A DNA stretch of 6,355 nucleotides, taken from Planctomycetaceae bacterium (lineage in GTDB: Bacteria > Planctomycetota > Planctomycetia > Planctomycetales > Planctomycetaceae). Where the stretch lies: assembly GCA_020426085.1 (NCBI GenBank), contig JAGQQP010000251.1:1-6355 (forward strand), given 5' to 3'. The notes beneath the pieces were generated by a model that did no database searches, was not told the DNA's origin, and saw only the letters and a list, made by a program, of their open reading frames with translations. Numbering within the stretch: the first letter of the stretch is position 1; every line of letters begins with the position of its first letter. This document shows positions 1-4,933 of this stretch, piece after piece. A program made the position numbers and the translations under genes.

Positions 1-1
1 T

Positions 2-910
2 TATAAAAAAACACTGATGCCGGCCATTGAAGAACTCGTGGAGATCGGAAAAAGAGCAGGGGTCAAGGTTCATATTTCCCATATGAAAGGTCAGCATCCC
101 GGTCAGGCGGAAGAGGCTCTGGAATACATCGACAAGGTCGCCCGCCACGAAGTCGATATCTCGTTTGACGTGTATCCGTATCAACCCGGTTCCACCATGC
201 TGCATTTTCTGCTGCCTTATGAAGTGTTCGAAGACGGCCCGAAAAAAGCGATCGAAAAACTGAAACTCCCCGAAATGCAGCAGCGATTCAAATACGGGCT
301 GGAAAATTACCTGCTGGATATTTCGGCAATTCAGATTGCCTGGGTGCTCACCGAAAAGAACAAACAACATCAGGGTAAATCGTTAAGCCAGTACGTGGAA
401 GAATCGGGGCTTCCCAAAGAAGAAGCTTTGATCAACCTGTTGATTGAAGAAGAGATGGCAGTGCTGCTGGTCTTCAATATGGGTGATGACCGACTCGTGG
501 ATCCGGTCTTGAAACACGACCTGTATATGATGGGAACAGACGGCATTTATATGGAAGGGGGGATGATTCACCCGCGCCAGTTCGGTTCGGCAACCCGGCT
601 GCTCGGCCCCTGCGTGCGGGACCATCAGCTCTTTTCACTGGAAGATGCTGTCTATAAATTATCCGGGTCTGCTGCAAAACGGTTTGGCATGGCGAATCGC
701 GGCTTTGTGAAAGAACAGCATTTTGCGGACCTGGTGATTTTTGATCCGGCCACCGTACAGGACCATGCCACCTACGATAACCCGCAGCAGTTCTCCAGCG
801 GCATCGATTATGTTCTCACGAATGGAGTTCCCATCGTACATAATAACCAGCCGCTGGAAATCACTTCGCCAACATTACCGGGGCGTTATCTCCGCTATCA
901 GCCTAAATAA
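2..910 (+). CDS. N-acyl-D-amino-acid deacylase (D-aminoacylase), C-terminal part, 5' truncated by window edge
   Basis: This is a zinc-dependent amidohydrolase of the D-aminoacylase type, which removes N-acyl groups from D-amino acids. The frame is open to the left edge. The first ATG, at 17, is probably internal: the family is usually about 480-550 residues, only about 300 are present, and the metal-binding HxH and Cys region is missing. Counting from that Met, HISHMK (His22) matches a conserved metal-ligand segment, and GTDG (Asp175) matches the late catalytic/metal Asp. HPR (185-187), a SLEDAVYKLSG helix, FADLVIFDP and a final VLTNG follow in the order typical of the family, so the C-terminus looks intact. 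It is the only plus-strand gene and its last 13 bases overlap the convergent receiver gene. The substrate cannot be read from the sequence; a related cyclic-amide hydrolase is possible but the motif order favours D-aminoacylase. Confidence 0.88.
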   Translation, partial: YKKTLMPAIEELVEIGKRAGVKVHISHMKGQHPGQAEEALEYIDKVARHEVDISFDVYPYQPGSTMLHFLLPYEVFEDGPKKAIEKLKLPEMQQRFKYGLENYLLDISAIQIAWVLTEKNKQHQGKSLSQYVEESGLPKEEALINLLIEEEMAVLLVFNMGDDRLVDPVLKHDLYMMGTDGIYMEGGMIHPRQFGSATRLLGPCVRDHQLFSLEDAVYKLSGSAAKRFGMANRGFVKEQHFADLVIFDPATVQDHATYDNPQQFSSGIDYVLTNGVPIVHNNQPLEITSPTLPGRYLRYQPK

Positions 911-922
911 GGCTGCAAGCGG
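892..922. terminator. Hairpin over the two convergent stop codons, candidate bidirectional terminator
   Basis: CCGCT (892-896) pairs with AGCGG (918-922). After a 2x2 mismatch, CAGCCT (899-904) pairs with AGGCTG (910-915) around a 5-base loop AAATA. That makes 11 pairs, mostly G-C. The TAA of the plus-strand gene (908-910) is in the loop and its flank, and the TGA of the minus-strand gene (898-900) is at the base of the inner stem. Neither strand has a U-tract afterwards, so it is not a textbook intrinsic terminator. It could still stop or end-protect both transcripts. Confidence 0.5.
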
Positions 923-1269
923 GCCGCTGTCTGGGGATCGCGATACTGGTCCTTACCAATGCCATATACCGCACCGACCTCAACAGCCTGTTCCTGGTAC
1001 TCAGGGTAATTGGAGACCAGCATTAACGGACTCGGTTTGACTTCGGAACTGGCTTTAATCTTCTGGATGAGTTCAATGCCGTCACTGTAGTCGGCATCCA
1101 GTTTGCGGTTGATCAGCACCAGGTCGTACTCACTCGATTTCAATTTTTCGAATGTATCACTTTCCACGTCTGCCTGTTCAATCTTCACATCGAAGTGGCT
1201 GGATAGAAAACGCGATAAAGAACTGGCATCCGGCATACATTGCCCGACGCTTAAGACACGTTTTGTCAT
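898..1269 (-). CDS. Stand-alone receiver-like protein with Asn at the phospho-acceptor site (pseudo-receiver)
   Basis: This is a 123-residue CheY-like fold with no output domain, presumably cytoplasmic and acting by protein contacts. The start MTKRVLSVGQ is chosen because a strong Shine-Dalgarno lies 8 bases upstream and beta-1 of the fold begins directly after it. An upstream in-frame start at 1332 would add 21 residues with no receiver homology and overlap the preceding gene. Beta-3 reads YDLVLIN (48-54), ending in Asn54 where receivers carry the phosphorylated Asp. The N-terminal acidic pair is also missing (VGQCMPD). The loop to the usual DG (63-64) is about two residues longer than in CheY. 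The switch Ser86 (LVSN) and Lys106 (GIGK) are kept. Phosphorylation is therefore unlikely, though Asp58, Asp60 or Asp63 could be argued as surrogates. It follows the nucleotidyltransferase-HD gene by 55 bases and is probably cotranscribed with it. Confidence 0.8.
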   Translation of the reverse strand: MTKRVLSVGQCMPDASSLSRFLSSHFDVKIEQADVESDTFEKLKSSEYDLVLINRKLDADYSDGIELIQKIKASSEVKPSPLMLVSNYPEYQEQAVEVGAVYGIGKDQYRDPQTAARLQPYLG

Positions 1270-1277
1270 TGCTGTAA

Positions 1278-1284
1278 TCCTCTC
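1278..1284 (-). promoter_or_regulatory. Ribosome binding site fixing the start of the receiver-like gene
   Basis: On the minus strand GAGAGGA lies 8 bases before the ATG at 1267-1269. It is a good anti-16S match at normal spacing. It supports that ATG over the upstream start at 1332. Confidence 0.7.
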
Positions 1285-1287
1285 TGA

Positions 1288-1316
1288 CTTATTTAAAATA
1301 ATATTATGATAATAAG
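1288..1316 (-). promoter_or_regulatory. AT-rich dyad in the gap between the NT-HD and receiver genes
   Basis: CTTATT (1288-1293) and AATAAG (1311-1316) are inverted repeats flanking the perfect palindrome ATAATATTAT (1298-1307). Their centres differ by half a base. The element sits just upstream of the receiver gene's ribosome binding site. It could be an operator, an AT-rich promoter element (CATAAT on the minus strand resembles a -10 box, but I find no good -35), or an mRNA processing hairpin. AT-rich sequence makes such symmetry easy by chance. Confidence 0.25.
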
Positions 1317-1324
1317 GAATGAGT

Positions 1325-2428
1325 TCAGCCACACAGGCGGGACAGTTCCTGAATTGCTTCTAAAGCATCTTCCACATCCGGAACCTGAACTCCCGGCTCA
1401 CGGCCGTGATGATCACACTCTTCCAGCAGCAGCAGATCTTCATAGTTTTCATTCGCCATCAAACGCCGCCGGGCACGTACGCCCAGCGATCCATCCCGGA
1501 TGGCATGTGCATCCATATGATGCTGAATCAGCCAGGCAGTCCTTTCTGTAATCAATCCTTCCAGTGCCTGCAATCCTGCCTCGACATGATTATGTGGATC
1601 GATGGCTTTTCCGACATCATGCAACAAAGCTGCCAGTTGAAACTCTTCGTCATAAGGCAGTTCGTCACACGCCAGATCATACACCTGCAGGCTGTGGTAC
1701 AGCGCATCGCCTTCCGGATGATATTTTTTAGACTGCTTGACTCCCGCTAAAGGGAGCAGCAACAGCCGGTACATCTGGAACCGGTCGATACTCTCTTCGA
1801 CTTCCGCCAGCCGCTGATCCAGATCGATCCCCGGGTATTCCTTTTCGAGCATCTGTTCAAACTCAGGCAATGTAGCGCGTTCAATTCGTTTCCCGGTAAT
1901 CGAACATTTGAATCCATAACTCGAGCGCTCGGTCGGATACATAGTCAGTTCGACAGGAAATTCATCCTGAATATGAATGTGTGTAAAAATCCGTTCTTCG
2001 CCATGTTTTTTTACGGTTTTGTGTTCGACACGGTAGGAAATCCCTTCCTCATCCAGCTGCGCCGTGATGGCTTCACAACTGTGTGAAAACACATGAATAT
2101 CAATATCCGAACCCTGTCGAATATGGCCGGTCAGCGTGCTGCCGATCAGTTTGGGATGAAAGGGCTTGAACATGCGCAGAAAACGCAGCGCCTGGAGTCG
2201 CATGCCCAGCAGGTTTTCGGTTCGGGATTCACCCTCAAACGTACAGGCAAAACGCTGGATTTCGTCTCGAATTTCGCGATTACTGGGCAGATCGGCGGGT
2301 TTCACCCAGCCCTGGCAGACCTTGCGGGCCGCTTTCATTTTGGCCCGATAATACTCCGTTTCCTGTCGCGAATACATCAGTCGTGCCGCTTCAAAAATAA
2401 TCTGGCGGCGCTGTTTACTCGAATTCAT
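1325..2428 (-). CDS. Nucleotidyltransferase fused to HD-domain phosphohydrolase
   Basis: This is a 367-residue soluble protein with two enzymatic modules. Residues about 90-200 form a Pol-beta-type nucleotidyltransferase: LIGSTLTG with Gly96-Ser97, then GSDIDIHV with candidate metal carboxylates Asp108 and Asp110. FPVELTMYP supplies a plausible third acid, Glu160. SITGKRIERA follows. Residues about 237-345 form an HD domain: HPEGDALYHSL (His245), LLHDVGK (His270-Asp271), HNH (279-281), IQHHMD (303-304) and Asp339. The HD part resembles that of bacterial CCA-adding and poly(A) polymerases, but the NT part lacks their GGxVRD signature, so I do not call it a CCA enzyme. The substrate, whether RNA end, nucleotide or protein, is unknown. 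An N-terminal basic helical region (1-85) could bind nucleic acid. No Shine-Dalgarno precedes the ATG; the start lies at the edge of a predicted leader fold. The receiver-like gene follows 55 bases downstream. Confidence 0.82.
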   Translation of the reverse strand: MNSSKQRRQIIFEAARLMYSRQETEYYRAKMKAARKVCQGWVKPADLPSNREIRDEIQRFACTFEGESRTENLLGMRLQALRFLRMFKPFHPKLIGSTLTGHIRQGSDIDIHVFSHSCEAITAQLDEEGISYRVEHKTVKKHGEERIFTHIHIQDEFPVELTMYPTERSSYGFKCSITGKRIERATLPEFEQMLEKEYPGIDLDQRLAEVEESIDRFQMYRLLLLPLAGVKQSKKYHPEGDALYHSLQVYDLACDELPYDEEFQLAALLHDVGKAIDPHNHVEAGLQALEGLITERTAWLIQHHMDAHAIRDGSLGVRARRRLMANENYEDLLLLEECDHHGREPGVQVPDVEDALEAIQELSRLCG

Positions 2429-2489
2429 TCATTAATCGGTGAACGTTCTCACCGTCGAATCGTTGTCAGAGTGAAATGACATTAATGAA
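2428..2489 (-). promoter_or_regulatory. Candidate structured 5' leader (three-way junction) ending at the NT-HD start codon
   Basis: TTCATTAAT (2428-2436) and ATTAATGAA (2481-2489) are perfect 9-bp inverted repeats. Between them lie a 6-bp hairpin, CGGTGA (2437-2442) with TCACCG (2449-2454) and a 6-base loop, and a small one, GTCA (2465-2468) with TGAC (2477-2480). In the minus-strand transcript this would form a closed three-way junction whose last paired base is the A of the ATG. That would bury the ribosome entry site of a gene that shows no Shine-Dalgarno. CATTCAT (2426-2432) can alternatively pair with ATGAATG (2495-2501), so two states are conceivable. No known riboswitch is recognised. 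Confidence 0.4.
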
Positions 2490-2515
2490 CAGCCATGAAT
2501 GTCAGTCAGCAGAGA

Positions 2516-2543
2516 ATTCTAGCGTTTCAGATGAGAAAAGCAA
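2516..2543 (-). promoter_or_regulatory. Weak candidate sigma-70-type promoter for the NT-HD gene
   Basis: On the minus strand TTGCTT (2538-2543, 3 of 6 to consensus) is followed after 16 bases by TAGAAT (2516-2521, 5 of 6). Transcription would begin near 2508 and give a leader containing the whole 2428-2489 fold. The -35 match is poor, so this is a suggestion only. Confidence 0.25.
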
Positions 2544-2567
2544 ATCGCTTTCGCGCTCGAATCCTGT

Positions 2568-4778
2568 TTACTTCGCTGCTGCAAGCTGTTTCTGCTTCCA
2601 TTCATTGTACAGAATACTACTGCGAAAGCGGCTGAATCCGGCGCCGGCTCCAACACTGGCCGGCTTGGCGCCAAAATCAAGACCGCGAATCACCAGGGGG
2701 GAAGTCTCTGAAACTTCCCAGTCTTCAGGCTTATAGCGATGATTGAATGAATTATTGGGACGACGAAATACAAAGGCCAGTGTCTCTCCCAAGGAAGTCT
2801 CATCGGTTTTTCCCCAGAACTGGTTCCAGCTTTTGACATCGGTCACACTGGACTCTGCCTTGCCACTCATTCCCAGCCAGTCATTGACGTCATACACATT
2901 CGCTTCACCAGCAAATGACCGATTTTCTTTTGAACCTTTATTCGACAGCATCGAAAGCCCCAGGTTTTCGACTTTGAACGCACAATGATCACTCTTCACA
3001 TTGATATTTTTAACAAAACGCTCAAACACGAATCCCTCTGAACCCTGAACCGTACAATACGAAAGATTCAGATTTATATCACCACCTGCAGGTGTCCCCG
3101 TGCTTTTCAGAACAGAGAAGATTTTCCGCGAGAAAAGAATCGAATCATCAACCGAAATCGTCTGTTTTCCAGTCCCCTCGATTTCAAAGGCGGCTCGTCC
3201 TCCCACGAAAAAGCAGTTGGTGATTGTCGAATCGGTTGGCTTTGAAAACTGGACCGCAGCCATGCCTTTATCGTTCTGTTCTGAGATCGAACAGTTCAGC
3301 ATTTTCAAATTTCCGCCATTCACCACAATCGCTGCCCAGGGCACATCCTTACCAACTTCTGGTGGATCAAATTCAAAGCCGATGCCTTCCAGCGCCAGCG
3401 TACCCTTTGAAACCCGCAGAATATGGCGTACATTGGGATCACGTTCCGGCCTTGATCTCAACCCCAGACTGTTCTTCCCGCGTTCATACTGAAAGATCGG
3501 GGCATAGCCAAATCCGGCTTCGATGCTCAGATCCTTATCAATTTCCAGATGAGGCACTCCAAAAGGCCCATCCCCATTCACACGAATTAAATCTCCCGCT
3601 TTGGCAGCAGCGACTGCAGCCTGCAGGGTTTCAAACTCCGGCTTTTTCTCCTGGGTATAAATCTGAAACTTCTTTTCAGGCTCCCCGTTCAGCATGCGCG
3701 AGATATCACTGCCCAGATTGGCCTTGCGCAGGAACAGGATTGCAAAAGCGGTCTCTGCCAGTTTCCCGCGCGAGTCTTCCCAGCTGCCATCCTCTTTCTG
3801 AGTCTGGATCAAAGCGGAGGCTCCCTTGGAAAACCAGTCCGTTTTCCCCAGGTTTTCCAGGCCCAGCAAGACACCGACACGTTCAGTCGACCAGAGAAAA
3901 TAACGGGCCGAGGACGCGTTGATACCCGCAGCATATTCACCTGCCATCTCCAGTCCTTTAGCAAAAATCGGATCGGAGATCAGAGTGTCGCCTTCCTTCT
4001 TCGTCTCTTCCCGGGTGCCAGCTTCCTTGAGAATGTCCTGGCTCATCGAACGAATCTTTGTCGCACGAGCCACCGTCAGACAAAACAGGCCAGCCAGCGT
4101 CATCGAGTTCCTTGAAGGTTCTTTCATCTCTTCGGTAGGAAGTTTATATGACCAGCCTCCATCTTCGTTCTGTGTTTCGACAAACCGTCGCGCCACACCG
4201 ATCATTGGATCGTCGATATTGATGTTCGAACGGGAAGCCGTCCACAACCCCAGCACCGCAAACTGGGTGCAACTGTTATCGCCGGGAGAGGTTCCCAGTT
4301 TGGGACGGCCGCGCGGGTTATTCAAACTACTTGCAGACGCCAGCGGGCAAGTGTAACTCCAGCCTCCCGTTGTGGTCTGACCGGCAATTAAACGCGCGGC
4401 AAACCGGCGAATTTCGGCTTTATCATCTCGATTACCAATCCGCGATAACAGCAGGATTGCCAGCGACAGGTCATATGTCGATTTGAGCTTCTCAGAGTCC
4501 TTCAGGACAAACAGTCTGCCTTTCTGAATCAACGGGTCATTGACTGGGACTCCATTTTCCAGCAGTGCCATGGTACAGAGGGCGGTGATCCCCACCGGGT
4601 GCCCCTCGAATTCCCAGCTGCCATCTTCTTTCTGCTGAGATTTGAGAAACTCAACTCCCTTAAGCCGGGAAGCGGTCACTTCCTCTTCGGTCTGTGCCAT
4701 CAAACTTGAAGACACGACTGCTGATACGAAAGCAAAACTAATACTGAAACACACATATTTAAACAGATGACGGCGCAT
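2568..4778 (-). CDS. Exported prenyltransferase/squalene-oxidase-repeat toroid fused to a C-terminal beta-helix
   Basis: This protein has 736 residues from the ATG. A GTG directly before it (4779-4781) is an equally possible start: the GGAG at 4788-4791 is 6 bases from the GTG and 9 from the ATG. Residue numbers here count the GTG as 1. Residues 1-30 are a signal peptide (basic MRRH, hydrophobic core, cleavage near SLMA/Q). Residues 35-355 form an alpha/alpha toroid with four QW-type motifs ending at Trp56, Trp141, Trp210 and Trp334 (pattern QxEDGxW). Neither the DxDD acid of squalene-hopene cyclase nor the clear Zn triad of protein prenyltransferases is present, so catalysis is doubtful. From 371 a second module begins (TLQAAVAAAKAGDLIRV), continuing in short beta-strand repeats typical of right-handed parallel beta-helices to about 610. 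The tail (about 630-730, with DWLG, WNQFWG and SVGAGAGF) is like the ends of planctomycetal beta-helix proteins as I remember them. It is probably periplasmic or surface-located, in binding or structure. The neighbours do not reveal a role. Confidence 0.8.
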   Translation of the reverse strand: MRRHLFKYVCFSISFAFVSAVVSSSLMAQTEEEVTASRLKGVEFLKSQQKEDGSWEFEGHPVGITALCTMALLENGVPVNDPLIQKGRLFVLKDSEKLKSTYDLSLAILLLSRIGNRDDKAEIRRFAARLIAGQTTTGGWSYTCPLASASSLNNPRGRPKLGTSPGDNSCTQFAVLGLWTASRSNINIDDPMIGVARRFVETQNEDGGWSYKLPTEEMKEPSRNSMTLAGLFCLTVARATKIRSMSQDILKEAGTREETKKEGDTLISDPIFAKGLEMAGEYAAGINASSARYFLWSTERVGVLLGLENLGKTDWFSKGASALIQTQKEDGSWEDSRGKLAETAFAILFLRKANLGSDISRMLNGEPEKKFQIYTQEKKPEFETLQAAVAAAKAGDLIRVNGDGPFGVPHLEIDKDLSIEAGFGYAPIFQYERGKNSLGLRSRPERDPNVRHILRVSKGTLALEGIGFEFDPPEVGKDVPWAAIVVNGGNLKMLNCSISEQNDKGMAAVQFSKPTDSTITNCFFVGGRAAFEIEGTGKQTISVDDSILFSRKIFSVLKSTGTPAGGDINLNLSYCTVQGSEGFVFERFVKNINVKSDHCAFKVENLGLSMLSNKGSKENRSFAGEANVYDVNDWLGMSGKAESSVTDVKSWNQFWGKTDETSLGETLAFVFRRPNNSFNHRYKPEDWEVSETSPLVIRGLDFGAKPASVGAGAGFSRFRSSILYNEWKQKQLAAAK

Positions 4779-4787
4779 CACTGTCTA

Positions 4788-4791
4788 CTCC
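4788..4791 (-). promoter_or_regulatory. Ribosome binding site of the toroid-beta-helix gene
   Basis: GGAG on the minus strand lies 6 bases before a GTG (4779-4781) and 9 before an ATG (4776-4778), which are adjacent in-frame codons. It supports initiation here but does not separate the two starts. ATG is preferred by codon type alone. Confidence 0.5.
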
Positions 4792-4800
4792 AGGCGGGAA

Positions 4801-4851
4801 AGAATAGATCCTTAAAGACAATCATATCTTTAACAAACATTCATCTATTCT
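4801..4851 (-). promoter_or_regulatory. Nested perfect inverted repeats upstream of the toroid gene (leader hairpin or operator)
   Basis: The outer arms AGAATAGAT (4801-4809) and ATCTATTCT (4843-4851) are a perfect 9-bp inverted repeat. Inside, TTAAAGA (4812-4818) and TCTTTAA (4827-4833) are a perfect 7-bp repeat around an 8-base loop. The internal loop between the stems is 2 bases on one side and 9 on the other. The element ends 9 bases before the GGAG. As RNA it would be one long two-stem hairpin in the 5' leader. As DNA it could be an operator: the distal arm overlaps a TAGAAT -10-like hexamer (4847-4852), and if that is the true -10, the outer arm would not be transcribed whole. Confidence 0.4.
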
Positions 4852-4900
4852 AAATCAAGCGTCTGGAAAAGCGAAATGGAAAAATTGAAAATCCAGGCCC

Positions 4901-4928
4901 CAAAACAAAAAGTAAAACAAAACCAAAG
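4901..4928 (-). other. T-rich tract just downstream of the ceramidase-like gene (A-rich on the plus strand)
   Basis: Immediately after the TAG at 4934-4936 the minus strand has runs of 3-5 T interrupted by single G or C. I find no solid GC hairpin before it (only a 4-bp AACC/GGTT across the stop), so this is at best a weak intrinsic terminator. A long U-rich 3' end could also favour RNase processing or factor-dependent termination. The rest of the 4782-4933 gap holds the nested inverted repeats. Confidence 0.25.
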
Positions 4929-4933
4929 CAGGA

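Noticed and set aside
17..19. ATG at 17 as the true start of the deacylase
   Set aside because: The codons before it are open and fit the family's helix before HISHxK, and the N-terminal metal-binding half would be missing. It is an internal Met.
1270..1332. Longer start for the receiver-like protein at 1332
   Set aside because: It would add an unrelated 21-residue leader, overlap the upstream gene's stop, and ignore the good ribosome binding site in front of the ATG at 1267-1269.
1325..2428. Calling the NT-HD protein a CCA tRNA nucleotidyltransferase
   Set aside because: The HD region resembles those enzymes, but the GGxVRD signature and the usual order of class II NT motifs are absent.
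2521..2552. Possible terminator hairpin after the toroid gene (AGCGTTT with AAATCGCT)
   Set aside because: The stem is short with a bulge, the loop is 14 bases, and no U-run follows on the minus strand.
3224..3922. Long plus-strand open frame (232 codons) opposite the toroid-beta-helix gene
   Set aside because: Its translation is rich in Pro, Ser, Arg and Cys with no recognisable motif, and the minus-strand frame over the same bases has clear domain structure. It is an antisense shadow.
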